A program made the position numbers and the translations under genes. Shown here piece after piece: positions 43,925-55,845 of a stretch of DNA of 64,000 bases; positions within the stretch are counted from its first letter, which is position 1, and each line of letters starts with the position of its first letter. A model generated the notes under the pieces. It saw only the letters and a program-made list of their open reading frames with translations, did no database searches and was not told the origin of the DNA. The stretch is from Leptodactylus fallax (lineage: Eukaryota > Chordata > Amphibia > Anura > Leptodactylidae): NCBI GenBank assembly GCA_947044405.1, contig CAMRHE010000197.1:1798001-1862000 (forward strand), read 5' to 3'.

Positions 43925-44398
43925 TAAATAAACATTATACCAACACACAATTACAAATGTAATAATAAAGTTTTATTGATGCAAAAAAGGAAAAACAAAA
44001 TATGAAAATCATCTAAAATATATTTCATAAGAGTGGATGTCGCAGGGCAATCCACAAAAACATGCCAACAGGACTGGCAGTATATAAATCAATGCAGCAT
44101 CAAAACCATATATATATATATATATATATATATGTTATCATAGGAAATATCTATATCAAGCCCCTATACAGCAATCATAAGCAATATCTAACACAATGTT
44201 TATACAGTATGAAAAAATAGAATTGGATCACTAATGATATATGTCAAAATACAAGGTATGAATAACAAACAAATGTAGTTGAAACAATGAGTATCCATTA
44301 CCTACTGGCAATATACTGTATATGGACATACACTGCGACCTCCACTCTGAGCCCCAACATACGTTTCGCACCCCGCTTCGTCATAGCCCCCTGACATT
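43925..44398 (-). mobile_element. Possible retroposed unit with AATAAA end and GAAACG motif
   Basis: It sits between two LINE remnants. On the minus strand it opens near the motif TGACGAA..GAAACGTATGTT (44383-44356), continues as unique AT-rich DNA with a TA microsatellite, and ends near a CAATAAAACTTTATTATT stretch (about 43957-43974). The layout recalls 28708-29446 without the inverted arms. Boundaries and duplication are not established. Stem I cannot form at this motif. Confidence 0.35.
44108..44133. repeat. TA microsatellite
   Basis: Thirteen TA units. Confidence 0.9.
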
Positions 44399-45335
44399 TT
44401 AATGCAGGATTCCTGGATTCTTATGTGCCTCCCAGATAGTTGTTGGGGAGGCCTCTTGACCAGTATTGGTTATTAAGTTGTTGGAGACATCATCCCAGAT
44501 CTCCTTCATCACTGCAGTGGATTGTAAAAGGCTCCCATTAAGATGACAATGCCAGGTCCTGCTCTGGGGGTAGGGGAGGGTCAACGACATAGAGATTAGG
44601 TCATGGTCAGAGAAAGAGATCGAGTCGATGTATACAGCTTATAGATAGGAAATGCAGGTGGGACGTGAGAAAAAAATTAAATGATCTATGCATGAGTAGG
44701 TGTTGAGTGCATGAGAAAAAATAGTAGTCTATTCCCAAAGGTTTAAGAGATGACATAAGTTGGAAGTGCTGCTAAGTAATCCTTACTCTTCTAAGCACAA
44801 GATGGGAGACGGTTTAGAGACCACTAGAAGTATGTAGTAAAGGGTCCAAGGCCATATTGAAATCAACACACACAACAGCAATACCCCCTCCAGGAGGTCT
44901 TCCATCTCTCTAAGAGTGAGATCTAGGAAACCAACCTGTTTCATATTGGACGTGTATACTGTCCCCAACGTAACCAACAACTCCATGGTCTTCTCTTTGA
45001 TAGAGATTTGGGGTGATCAGGATTGTGACTTCCCTGGCTTGGAAGTTGCTGGAGAAGCTGTGAAATACATCAGAGAATCTCCTGTCCTTCAGGTGGGGAA
45101 CCTGGTCACTCTGCAAGTCCATCTCTTGGATAGAGACCACCAAGGTTCTTTTCATCTACAGCATCTGTGAAAGCAAGTCTCTGCACATTTATGGAGACAA
45201 CATTAAGTAAGGCCAGCACATTTAGCAGATGTGGTGCGGCCAAGTGGAGAGGAGACAAATGCCGGGACCTATTAGGAAGGGGATACGTAGAGATGAAGAC
45301 ATAAAAAACATAAGGGGCCATAAGGGGTGTGACAA
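44399..45335 (-). pseudogene. L1-type ORF2 endonuclease remnant B
   Basis: The minus-strand fragments run in the order LNVVSINVQRL (about 45215, endonuclease start), LQSDQVPHLKDRRFSDVFHS (45110-45050), VGYVGDSIHV, and finally WHCHLNGSLL with the post-endonuclease linker at 44540. These follow the layout of an L1/Tx1 ORF2 N-terminus but differ in sequence from remnant A, so a second LINE family is present. Several frame breaks occur. The copy stops at 44398 against the unit described there. Confidence 0.75.
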
Positions 45336-46675
45336 TATAGGGGTTATTTAACTCATGAGATAGTCACCTCCAGAGTAAGATGGTTGGCACTTCAAAAACT
45401 TCAATTCCACCCTGGCATTTCCGGATTTAAGCTAACCCCAGCCAGGTTTTTTCTCCAATCACAAACGTCAAAGGGAGGAGGTGTGGCAAAGGAAATGCCA
45501 CGTGGGGCCTTAGCCTAACAGCTATTTCAATTTAGGTCAGGGTGTCAGTATACTCCAGCCAATATGAACATAGTCAGGTACACTAGGCTGTTTTTTTTTT
45601 TTGCCTAATAGGTTCAGAAACATGTCCATCTTATTTAGTTTGTGTGGACTGCACCTTCACTATTCAGGCCCATCTGCTATGGACATTCTTATAACATTCT
45701 ACACACGCTCAATCATTTGCATGTGGAAATAATCCATTACTGTCATGGCTACTAGCTCTCTAAGGCAAAAACAGCCGAAGTTATGTCATAGTGATAATGA
45801 TATTAAGTGATAGTGATAGTGACATGTATGTCTATGGAAAAAACTGATGGAAAACAGAGGATACAAACTCCAACTTTAACCATACACTGCGCTGACAGTC
45901 ACTTTTACACATTTTAACATTTAAAATGCGCCAAAAATTCCCCCTTTTTGAGGGAAAGGTGCTTGCCCATGTTTTTTTAGACACACATGGTGGTTATGTT
46001 GCAAACAGCAATGGTTTTGTAGAAAAATTAATGGGGCAATAGGGGTAGCTGTGGCAACATGAGTGGGAGTGCAGCATGGAATAATATGATGGATCAGGCC
46101 ACAGGACATGTCTGGCCGAGAGGTGATAGTTATGGCAACATGAGTGGCAGTATGGCATGGAATGACATGATGACATGTCTGGCTGAGTGGTGACAGTGGT
46201 GGTAGCTATTTAGGAGTAGCAGGCAGCATCAGCAGTACAGTAAATGGAACATGATGATACAGGGTGACAGTGTCACCACGATTTGCGGGCATCAGCCAGA
46301 GGTGTGTGTGAAAATCCTCATGGATCCATTCATTTTCACAAAAATAATTTTTTCCATAATAGCTGTTAACAGATTCATCCTTCTAGGTATTACAGCACCA
46401 CCAGCAGAACACCCTCTTGGCCATTATGCTTGAATCCAGACAAGATAAAACTCCCATGGCTAACTGGTTCAACTCCTTCCACTACTCAAACCTATAATCT
46501 CAGAATTCCATGGGGTCACAGTTACCTGATGGAATATAAGTGCACTCTGGGTACAACTGAGATGAGCGAGCTACAATAATCCTACTGGCGGTGCCACCAA
46601 AACCAGAAGTAGTGTTGCCGTTGTCATCCACATTCTTATTGTTAGTATTTGCATGATTGTTTCCTCTTCCCCCTC
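45336..46675. other. No gene seen; small tandem duplication
   Basis: A MITE-type end (CCACGTGGGGCCTTAGCC) lies at 45499-45516. At 46037-46180 a unit of about 90 bp (GTGGCAACATGAGTGG..GGACATGTCTGGCCGAG) is repeated once in tandem. The rest is unassigned. Confidence 0.45.
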
Positions 46676-46987
46676 CCGCGGTTTCTCCCGCAGCGCTTTA
46701 GACAGAAAGTTTGCAGAGTTTTCCTCTGCGGACTTTCTGTTTCAATTATACCTATGGGGAAACCGCCGGGTTTTCCGTAGGTATAATTGACATGTGACGA
46801 TTTCCAAAACCGTGCCGGTTTTGGAAAACGCCGCATGTCCGCAGCGTGGTTTTTTCCGTAGAGTAGGCATGGGATTCACTAGAATCCCATCCACTTTGCT
46901 CTGACTGTAAAACACTGCGATTTTTTCCATGGCGCTTCCGCCGTGGGCGAATCGTGGCGTTTAAGCCACGTGGGGCTTTAGCATTAG
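46676..46987. mobile_element. Foldback MITE, CACGTGGnCCC family
   Basis: Hairpin blocks are GCAGAGTTTTCCTCTGC, TATACCTATGGGGAAACC/GGTTTTCCGTAGGTATA, and CCAAAACCGTGCCGGTTTTGG. It ends AAGCCACGTGGGGCTTTAGC. Relatives are at 32408-32728 and 47948-48297. Confidence 0.7.
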
Positions 46988-47738
46988 GCAGTTTCTTTCT
47001 AGCAACCTGTCTCACACGGCACAACAAAATTAGGTGGGTCTGTACTGAGACGAGAAAAAACACAGATAAGAAATTATCCATGTCATCCCTTTACTCATCC
47101 AAATTATAAATACGATTTTTCTAAGTAAAAATAAAGATGGAGTACCTCTTAAGCTAGAAGCACTAACAATTAAAGAAGAAGAATGTGTCATGAGATGTGA
47201 ACATTTGGACAGCCGTATTGCAGTTATCTTATAGTAGCTCCCATCTAAAGGCTTCTTATAGACAAGTAAAGTGAGAAGGACGCTGCTTTCTGACACCCTT
47301 TAACATCTGCTTGAGAATAGGGCAAGATAATCAATTGAATAGTCAATGTAAAGCTTTATTGATTCTTTGAGGAAGTAAGCTTGTCCACTAGCTAAAATGA
47401 GAATCTAAATGAGTCATTTTTTGTGAAGTGAATTAGTTGTATGCAATGAACTATGAAGTAGTAATATAAGTAATGAACCATAGAAATCACTAAATTATTG
47501 TCACACTGAAAGTAAGGAAGATTGGAAAGAAGAGAACAGCGCTTGATATTATAAACAATATTCAGTAAACTTAAATGTAAAAAGAACTGTTTCCAGACTC
47601 ATCCTCTAAGTATGTTTGGTTCCACACTCTATCTCACCTTCTTTGTTACAAATAGATCACTTAATATATTAAATGAAATAATTCAGTGACAAAAATAATG
47701 CCTACAAAGGCATTCAACCCCATATGGAATGTATTATA
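46988..47738. other. No gene seen
   Basis: Unique-looking AT-rich DNA. An 88-codon frame (47030-47296, minus) has no family features. Confidence 0.4.
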
Positions 47739-47746
47739 GCCTATGA

Positions 47747-47904
47747 CAGGGGTAGGCAACCTTCAGCACTCGAGCTGTTGTAAAACTACAACTCCCAGCA
47801 TGCATACTTGTTCTGCTGTTCTTGCAACTCCCATGGAAGTGAATGGGGCACGTTGGGAGTTGTAGTTTCACAGCAGCTGGAGTGTCGAAGGTTGCTGACC
47901 CCTG
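47747..47904. mobile_element. hAT-type MITE
   Basis: A 158-bp palindromic unit from CAGGGGTAGGCAACC to GGTTGCTGACCCCTG. Flanks GCCTATGA (47739-47746) and GCCTATGG (47905-47912) match at 7 of 8. Inner arms pair ACTACAACTCCCAGCA with TTGGGAGTTGTAGT. The termini resemble those of the outer hAT element at 37215-40954, so the same enzyme may have moved both. Confidence 0.88.
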
Positions 47905-47947
47905 GCCTATGGTGTATTATTGTATTAAATTAGGACACTTTGACACT

Positions 47948-48297
47948 GAGGCTAGGGTCCCATGTAGCGAAGCGCAGCAAAAAAAAATGCTGTGGAAGAA
48001 AATATGGCAGAAAGGAATCACGCTTTTTCCACACTGTTTTCCATGGCGATTTCGCAGAGCTTTCCTCTGCAGACTTTCTGCCCTTATACCGATATGCAAA
48101 AAGGAAAGTGTTTCCACAGGTATAATTGACATGCTGCGATATTCAAAAAAACTCCTGTTTTTGAAGACGCAGCTTTTCCACTGAAGTTTTTTACTGCAAT
48201 GTATGGATAGGATTAGCCATAATCCCATCCACTTTGCAGGTAATGTAAAACCATGGCAAAAATGCTGCGTTTTCGTAATATGAGGCCACAGCCTGAG
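47948..48297. mobile_element. Foldback MITE, CACGTGGnCCC family
   Basis: It starts GAGGCTAGGGTCCCATG and ends ATGAGGCCACAGCCTGAGC. The right half has the TGCAATGTATGGATAGG..CACTTTGCAGGTAATG block. The middle has GCAGAGCTTTCCTCTGC. It is an aged copy of the family at 46676 and 32408. Confidence 0.65.
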
Positions 48298-49531
48298 CTA
48301 CAGAAAAAGACACTTAGTTCAGCAGTGTAGCTAGACTTTTTTTTTCTGGGTCAAGTAGAATACCCTTCACTAGCATTTTGAATCTGTGGCATATGGCCTG
48401 TGCTCACCCCTGACCCCCACAATTATGCCCCTGCTTTAATTTTTACAAAGTGATTTTTCTACAGTCACTGAAAGTATAGACAGCGGAGCAGATTCATCAA
48501 GTTCTTACCCACTTTTATAGCTCTTATCCTCTTTAACAGCTTATAAAAATCGCAAACTGTTTCGAGGGCCCTTTTCCAACTCGTTCTTGCCACTTTCCAA
48601 TTCCAAAAACAACCCATCACATTCTTCATCATTAACACCAGTTTTAGGCTGCTTTTTTTGTTGCAGATTTTTATGCATTTTTTGAGCCAAAGTGAGGAGT
48701 GGATTGAGTAGAAGTGAAAAGTATAAGTGATTCCATTATATTTCGCATTGTTTTGTACCACATTATAGTGTATATGATTCCTGAAATCTAGGCCAGCTGC
48801 AGGCCCACAGGAGGATGAGCTGGGTTTATGTGTCTGCACCCAATCATAAATCAAGCTAATAGTATGTTCAGTAGGCAGAGCTGATTTCGAGGCAGATTCT
48901 ACCTCAATATCAGTGCCAGATTCTGACCTGATTCTGCCTCTCATTGTTTTCAATTGGATGAAAAGATTGAAGCAGAACGCTGAAAAAAATAAGCATCCTG
49001 CTAAGTGATGCTGTGGACTCCACAGTTGATTCAGCTATAGAGTCTGCAGCAAAAGACACCTCGATGATTAGGTCCATTCATCTGAGCTTGATCAACTAGG
49101 TAAAGTTGGAGGGCTGGAAAATGAAGAGGAGTCTCAGGCAGATGGTCACCTCAAATTCCTCTTCATTTTCTGTCATGTGATCCCAGTCTTATCCTCCATT
49201 GATGCAGGGAAATCCTCCTCATGTGTTTATACACTTATGTTAACAAAAACATCTGTAGCATGCTTGTTAAAATGGTAGCAGTTTGTGTGAATTTAGGTTT
49301 CAAACTGTTGTATTATAAATACAAGGCCGGTCTAATGTTGGTATCTTGTACAGTACCATACCACTTAGCACTGAAATATAAGCGTGTACAAATACCTGCT
49401 TAAATAGCAATAATGCAAAAAAACAAAATAACACTGTCAGACAGCTGCCTAAATCTAAATAACTTTGCCCAATCAATAAACTTGGGAGTAAAGCTGCATC
49501 CTATGCAACTGCCTTTCCATAAGAAAAGTGT
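48298..49531. other. No gene seen; MITE fragments
   Basis: At 48648-48730 and 48950-49010 there are pieces related to the foldback element at 55388 (TTGTTGCAGATTTT..TTTTTGAGCCAAAG). The minus-strand frame of 162 codons at 48465-48953 overlaps these and has no recognisable domain, so I treat it as chance. Confidence 0.4.
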
Positions 49532-49802
49532 TAGGGCCGGTTCACATCTGCGTTTGGTTTCCGTACAGGGGAGTCCGCTTGGGGACCCCCCGAACGGAAA
49601 CCTATACGCAGAGAGAAGCGGTTTACATAAGGAAACCTGCGGACCCCATAGACTATAATGCGGTCCGTGTGGTTTCCGAAACATGCAGAAACCACGCGGA
49701 CCCCATTATAGTCTATGGGGTCCGCAGGTTTCCTTATGTAAACCACTTCTCTCTGCGTTTCTCCCCTGTACGGAAATCGAACGCAGATGTGAACCGGCCC
49801 TT
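49532..49802. mobile_element. Foldback MITE, near-perfect palindrome
   Basis: The arms start GGGCCGGTTCACATCTGCG and end with the complement. They pair over almost the whole 271 bp, including GGTTTACATAAGGAAACC and CATAGACTATAATG. High arm identity suggests a young insertion or gene conversion between arms. It resembles 13438-13675 at the ends. Confidence 0.85.
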
Positions 49803-50995
49803 ACAGTCATGTACCAGAATATGGATTGCCTCCTGGGACCTTAACCACATAAAGGTAGTGTGTAATCAAAATGATTTAAACCAAGTTTTTATGTGAAACA
49901 TATTGTTAAGAAATTCTGATGGTTTTATTTTTCATTTTACATGACACTATATACATTAAAAAAGTACTCTATCCTAAAAATAAACAGACACTTGCCAATG
50001 TAGGGATTTTCTTTGCAGCAGTCATCTCATTTGCATTATAAACAAGACAGACAGGGTCACAATAGAAGATCACAATCATGTTTTAATAAATAAATAAAAA
50101 AATGGTGATACATTTTTTTTAATAGAAGTAGACTCTTCCATAGTCAAATTACTGGGGCCACTAGGATAAATAAGTGCCCTAACATCATGGCATTTGATTA
50201 AAAAAGGTCTTTAGACAGCCACTAGTCGGCAAGGGTGATAAAACCAGAATTCCACTCCCCACAATAAATTCCCGTACCTCTACTTTTTCCATGACATCTA
50301 AGACATCTAAATCTAAATTGGTGGGTGGTATCAAGCTCCTTTTCAGTCAAATCAGTCAAAAGTCTAAGGATGAGACCCCATGTTGCAGGAAACAGTTTTT
50401 TTTTGTTGTAGATTGTGTTGCGTTTCTTTGAGCCAAATGAATTTAGATTATCATTAAGAGAAAAGGCATTGAGCAGAGCAATTTGTACTCTACATCAGTC
50501 ATAACCAGTGGAGTTGGGGGCAGGGACTGCTAATGTGTGGCATGTTTCCCTGTGAAATCCATGAGCATTTTCCACTCTATATCAGCCTTGATTAGTGGAG
50601 TTGGGGGCAGAGACTGCTATTATTTGGCATGTTTCCCTGTGTTAATTTACACCTTGAGGCAGTGATATAATCTAATGCTTTATCTGCCTCTGAGCTAATC
50701 CTGATTTAGGGGGTTTGGAGTCATAATAGTTTCACCCCCCTTTACCTCATTGTGGGAGATTATCATATCTACACAGGGTTTCTCAAATACATTGTGTTTT
50801 CAATCTGGTGGATTAATTACCCATGGATCGATTTGTAATAGGGATCTTCTAATATATGAGATCTATTATCTACACCACTGTGTTGATATTATTCACACAC
50901 TCTATGCACACAGCTTCCCAATGAGATTACTTGATTTTTTGGGACCTAGTGTACTTGCGTGTCCTTATCTGACTTACACTGTCTACTTAATTAGC

Positions 50996-51036
<41 letters not shown>

Positions 51037-51189
51037 TATTTTAGCCTATTTCCTAATAAAAGTTATATTTTAATTTGATTATCAAATATTTCTGTGAATT
51101 GCATAGGCACTTTTTGATTTGGTTCCATCACCCCCTGTGATGATATCCCAAATATGTCTATGAATGGCTTATCCTATATGTGTGTATGA
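49803..51189. other. No gene seen; tandem duplication and TA tract
   Basis: A segment of about 86 bp with GTGGAGTTGGGGGCAG..GGCATGTTTCCCTGTG is present twice in tandem (50481-50553 and 50565-50642). A TA microsatellite lies at 50999-51034. A MITE-like start (CCCCATGTTGCAGGAAA) is at 50377. Confidence 0.45.
50999..51034. repeat. TA microsatellite
   Basis: About 18 TA units. Confidence 0.95.
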
Positions 51190-51470
51190 GTTCATCTTCA
51201 ACTCCCTGGAACACTTATTTTGCCACTCAGACCCCTATCATCTCCTGCATGCATCACACTAGTGACAGTTGATCATCCCACTGCTCTAACATCACTCATC
51301 CTACTTGAGCAGCAGGAGCAGTGCTCCAGGGAGCTGAAAGCCTCATTTGCAAAGGACTTCAAAGTTGTTTTACTCCAAATCTACAAAAATGACATCCATA
51401 ACAAAGGTATGTTGTTCATCCCTGTAATGTGCCTTGGGGAGGTGGTAAACTCCTTTTAAAACAACCTTAT
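51190..51470. repeat. Relative of the foldback repeat at 30325-30775
   Basis: The blocks CAACTCCCTGGAACACT, GCAGGAGCAGTGCTCCAGGGAG, ACTTCAAAGTTG and ACATCCATAACAAAGGTATG, ending CCCTGTAATGTGCC, follow the same order as in 30480-30750. The left arm is shortened. Confidence 0.6.
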
Positions 51471-52465
51471 TATGGTTGGATGGATGATTTATTACTGCCT
51501 ATACCAAATAACTATATAAATAGAATATAAAATACTTGGCTGTGACTAAATGTAAAAATAAATAAACCCTTGCAACAAGACAAGTTGTATTTGTAATGTT
51601 TTGGAAAAACAAACAGTTAAAAAAGCAAGCTTTTTTTTGGTCACTAACTTTTCGCACAGTTTAGTCTCATTCAATAGAGCATATAATTCTGCACGAAAAT
51701 GTTGTGTACTTTAATTAAAAATGTTGCTGTTTTTTGCCTGAAATACTTCTCTGAAGTTTCTACCACTAGGTGTCTCCCTTCTAGCTAAATTGTAGCTACT
51801 AGGAAAGGTCTGTCCATAGAGACCATCAAAAGCAAGACGGCTTCACAGTGATTGCAGGATTGCTTTTTTCACACAGTGAATGGAGAGGGGATTCTATACA
51901 GCTTTCCCAGCTTCTACACTACACAAAAGTTTCTCAGGTCAAAATTAGTATATTTATTTCTGACTAGCTGCTTGTGTTATCGCTGATGGGATATTAGTCA
52001 TAGACAGTGAGTAGTTTTCCTTATTGTACTCAGATTTTTTTCTTTCTGTTTCAGGGATCTTTTTAGCACCATCATGCACTGTATTAGCAGTCCAATGTTC
52101 CTGGATCCTCTGCAATATGTTCACTTGGGCTTTTTTCCGCTATTTGTTTGCTGTTTTACATATATTCTTGCAAGAATTACATGTAAAGTAACCAGTTCCT
52201 ACCAGTATCGGTAATAATGGATGAGGGGCAGACTGCTTCTTATTGTACACACCCCCTGCCTTAGACAGAAATGAAAAATATGCCACAGCAGTAATGGAGC
52301 TATTAGAAAAACAGATAGGAAACCATTTATGAAAGCTTATACAGCCATAGAACAGACTGTTCAGCAAGACCCTGCACATATTTCAATTTGAAAACTCAAG
52401 TACCCTTTAAAAGAAGGTATGAAAATTTGCAGTTGAAATGTATATTGGTCTAGGCAGTATATATA
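51471..52465. other. No gene seen
   Basis: Unique-looking DNA without repeat structure or coding signal. Confidence 0.4.
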
Positions 52466-52745
52466 AGGCCCCTTTCAGACAACTGTGTGCTATCCGGGTT
52501 TTTCATGTGCATGGGCCCACTGACTCATTTATTTCTGTGGGCCCATTCACATGACCATGTATTACACGGGTCAGTTTGTGGGCCATCAGTCCGGGCTGCA
52601 AAACTCAGGACAGGACCTATTCCTGCCCGGATTTGCAGCTGTGCCTCTGCGGCCCCTATTCATTGAATAAATGAGGCCATGGAACCACAGCCAGTGCACA
52701 GGCAGCACACGGATAATATGGTCGTGTGCTAGGGGGCCTAAGGGT
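52466..52745. mobile_element. Foldback MITE
   Basis: The ends are AAGGCCCCTTTCAGACAAC and GGGGGCCTAAGGG. The arms hold TGTGTGCTATCCGGG / CACACGGATAATATGG and GTCCGGGCTGCAAAACTC / GCCCGGATTTGCAGC. Imperfect pairing over 280 bp. Confidence 0.6.
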
Positions 52746-52999
52746 GTTACATAATAATTCCATGTTTTATTGTTCAATAGCCCAGTGTGAGCCAACAGCT
52801 GGCTACATGCTGTACTTAATTGCAGGAACAGTTATTCCTCTATGGTTAAGGCAAATAGCTGTTGAATTCTCTTGTAAGAATCTTGTTTTATTTTTATTTT
52901 TCAAAAATGTTTTTGTATTGAGAGCAGAACTCATGTCTAGAAGAGTTTTAACTTGGACTTTGATAGCTAGGTAATTACCTTTTAATCATTCTCACTAAG
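52746..52999. other. No gene seen
   Basis: Short unassigned stretch ahead of the LINE fragment. Confidence 0.4.
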
Positions 53000-53655
53000 T
53001 CTTCGGTAGCCCTCCCCTGGATTGCGACAATCCTGGCCTCATTTGGTCTCCTATCTAGAATTGCAACCACCCTCCTTTATTCAAGCCTGGGCAACTGAAC
53101 TACAAATTACCCTCACGACTGATGACATTACAACACTTTACAAACATGCCATGGGCACCTCCAGATGTGTCCAGATCCAAGAATCCTCATATAAACTGAT
53201 CTCCAGATGATACAAGACCCTCGTACACTTGTGCCACTACTCACCCAATTTATGCTGTCGCTTCCACAAAAAGAACGGTACTTATTTGCCTTTATTGTGG
53301 GATTGTGAAAAAAATCCTTCCTTACTGGATGCAGACCCAGCGCATCCTAGATCGAATCTGTGGCTTTACCATGCCCTTATCGCCCTGTGGTATCTTCCTA
53401 AACATCTGGCCTAAACTGCTCCCTAGCTCTTATATCAAGCTTTGACTCCACCTAATTTCAGCTGTCAGGGCGTTGATCCCCTTGCACTGGACCTCTGAAT
53501 CTCCACCCTCTATCGCAAACTTCCTCAGGAAGGTCTCGCAAAATACCCGCCTGAAGGAACTCTCACATCTGGAGCTACGCATCTATCGCAAATTTAGCAC
53601 TTTATGGGCACCCTGGTTTGCTTTCACACAAGATCCTGCCTGGTCTCATCTATGG
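53000..53655 (+). pseudogene. L1/Tx1-type ORF2 C-terminal fragment
   Basis: Frame 53022-53210 ends CVQIQESSYKLISR, the block that precedes the C-terminal Cys/His cluster in L1/Tx1 ORF2. The next frame carries YKTLVHLCHYSPNLCCRF and YLPLLWDCEKNP, a decayed version of that cluster. Frame 53473-53697 begins LHWTSESPPSIANFLRKV and continues LRIYRKFSTLWAPWFAF, the usual ending. Neither reverse transcriptase nor a poly-A tail is present. A truncated T2-like MITE cuts it off at about 53655. Confidence 0.75.
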
Positions 53656-53872
53656 GCTGTGTGTGCATCACATGACCATGGACTGTATATCACATGACCA
53701 TGGTCAGAATATCATCCACTAGAGGTAAACAGACTGAATGACAGCAAGCAGAGACCTAGAAAACTGTGAGGAATTGATACAGAAAGTATATTGGAAAATT
53801 GAACAACTTTTTGTTATACAAACAATAACATTTGTCTCTCAATATTTGTCTAAAAGTGGCCTACCCCTTTAA
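53655..53872. mobile_element. Right half of a T2-like MITE
   Basis: This matches the right half of 35555-35999 (ATCACATGACCATGGTCAG..ATCCACTAGAGGTAAACAG..AAAGTGGCCTACCCCTTTAA). The left half is missing. TCACATGACCATGG occurs twice in a row at the break (53669-53682 and 53690-53703). Confidence 0.8.
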
Positions 53873-54794
53873 CCACTTCAGTAACGGGCCAATTTCTGGT
53901 TCAGGACTAGACACATTTTTCATTTTTTTCATATGTGCGGTTTTGAGGGCTATAACATTTTTATCATTTGCGTTATTCATCTAATTTATGCGTCTTTTTT
54001 CGGTGACACATGGGCTTTATTTTTATGTTGTTTTTATTTTTGCATGTTTTTTAAATTCTTTTTTTATATCCAGGAAAATATAAACAAAAGAGAAGGGAAA
54101 AAGTGGCTGTTTTTCACTTTTAATATTTTTTTTTTTATTTAATAATACAAAGTGCTACTAAAAAATCTTTATAAAATAGTTTTTCCTCTCTCCATTACGG
54201 TAATTTTTATTTTGTATTGTGTCGTTGGGGTTGGGGCTTAAACCTGTAATAAGGGTACAGGCGTATTATTTTATTCATTTTTTTAATTATTTTAATTAAT
54301 TTTTTTTTTTTTTTTACTTTTCTATTCATTTTATTTATTTATTTTTTTACATTATGTCCCCATAAGGTCATAATAGACCTTTGGGGACATCTGACCACTA
54401 TTTTTTTGGTGGGGGAGGCTGATTTACCCTGTAACTGGGGCTCATACCTTAGCCCCTGTTGCAGGAGGAATGCAGCCTCCTGCCCATGACGTCAGAGCTG
54501 ATCTGGGTCTTCTAGGACCCAGCAGCTCTAGCAGTCACTGATCCCCGACAGATCACGTGACTGCCGGGTCAGGGAGCCGTAACATGGTGGCTCCCATAGC
54601 TGTGTATACGGAAATAAACCTTCCCTGCCTTCTCTAGGGGAGCTCCAGCTGTAGTTACAGCTGACACCCCATGTCTGCAGCTGCAGGATTTCGTGTAGCT
54701 GCTTAAAAGTGCAAGAACATACCAGTACATCCTTGCAGAACATGAGAGGAACCGCCCAGACGTATATAGTCTATGGGCGGTCTGGAAGAGGTTA
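53870..54794. mobile_element. Candidate dispersed element with short inverted ends
   Basis: It starts TAACCACTTCAGTAACGGG and ends GGTCTGGAAGAGGTTA. The first and last ten bases are complementary at nine positions. The interior is very T-rich (runs at 54285-54320) and then GC-rich, with TGACGTCAGAGCTGATC near 54488. Non-coding and of unknown class. A similar opening occurs at 31867. Confidence 0.45.
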
Positions 54795-55387
54795 GCTAAA
54801 CATATTATATTTAGGTTGACTAAATATAGGTTGATGGTGCATAAAGAATACTGAAAAATAGAGTGGCTGGGTATTTACATCCCCATCTTGAGAATTTGTT
54901 GTAGTACAGTTTTATAAATGGATGGGCATCCACAATTCTATAGCATAATAAACTTCTTAGATTAAAACATGTACATTCTCTTAATACAAATGCTTTATAA
55001 AATGCTTAGGTGTAGTATACGCTCTTCAATCCTCTCCAACTTTTAGGAATCCTTAACTAAATGGAAGCTGTAATTTAGAAGGTTTTGAGAAACCAGAGAA
55101 GTTTTATTCGGTATCTCAATTGTTTGATCTTTAATATTTTCAGCAGTTATCTGTAGATGTAAATATATTTAAAAACAGAGTTAAGGTTAAAAGCAGAGTT
55201 TATACGTTTTTATAACATATTAGTGTTTCAGAGCTCTCAGGTAAAACATGTTATCTAAACCCTAAAAGTACATATGTACAGTATAAGTGCTCAAAAGTAA
55301 CAGCAAGACTGGGGTCCTATTCATGCAGAATGTCTCAATATATGCTAATTCACAATCTTGTATACCAAGGTTGTTTATCATATGTTT
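54795..55387. other. No gene seen
   Basis: AT-rich unique-looking DNA. Confidence 0.4.
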
Positions 55388-55612
55388 TAGGCTAAGGCCC
55401 CACGTTGCGAAAACGCAGCTTTTTTTGTTGCAGATTTTGTCGCATTTTTTTGAGCCAAAGCCAAGAATGGCTACAAAAGGAATGGGAAATACATAGGAAG
55501 TTACTATACTTCTACCTTTTGCTCAATCCACTCCTGACTTTGGCTCAAAACACCGCAACAAAATCTGCAACAAAAAAAGCTGCGTTTCCGCAACGTGGGG
55601 CCTTAGCCTAAA
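55388..55612. mobile_element. Foldback MITE
   Basis: It starts TTTAGGCTAAGGCCCCACG and ends CGTGGGGCCTTAGCCTAAA. The arms pair further through AACGCAGC, TTGTTGCAGATTTTGTCGC and TTTGAGCCAAAG. Fragments of the same family lie at 48648 and 50377. Confidence 0.85.
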
Positions 55613-55845
55613 GGGGTTTTCTGGGACTAAGAAAATATGACTAAAGACAGGAAATGCTTGTCATATGAATGAATAAACATAACTGAGTACTTTTATGTGT
55701 GTTTGGACCTCTTTTACTATTCCTGATATTTTCAAACTCATGTAATACTTCCTGGTTTCTAGTCCCTAGTTGTAGGAGTGTCACAGCTTTTCCAGGAAGC
55801 CCAGCATCCACCCACCCATCCTACTAGCAGTTTTTTTATTGGCAC
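55613..55845. other. Unassigned spacer
   Basis: It begins with AAGGGGTTTTCTGGGACTAAG, which resembles T2-type ends. No further structure recognised. Confidence 0.35.

Noticed and set aside
48465..48953. 162-codon minus-strand open frame as a possible gene
   Set aside because: It overlaps foldback-MITE fragments, lacks any recognisable domain, has no splice or promoter context, and has a composition like the surrounding AT-rich DNA.
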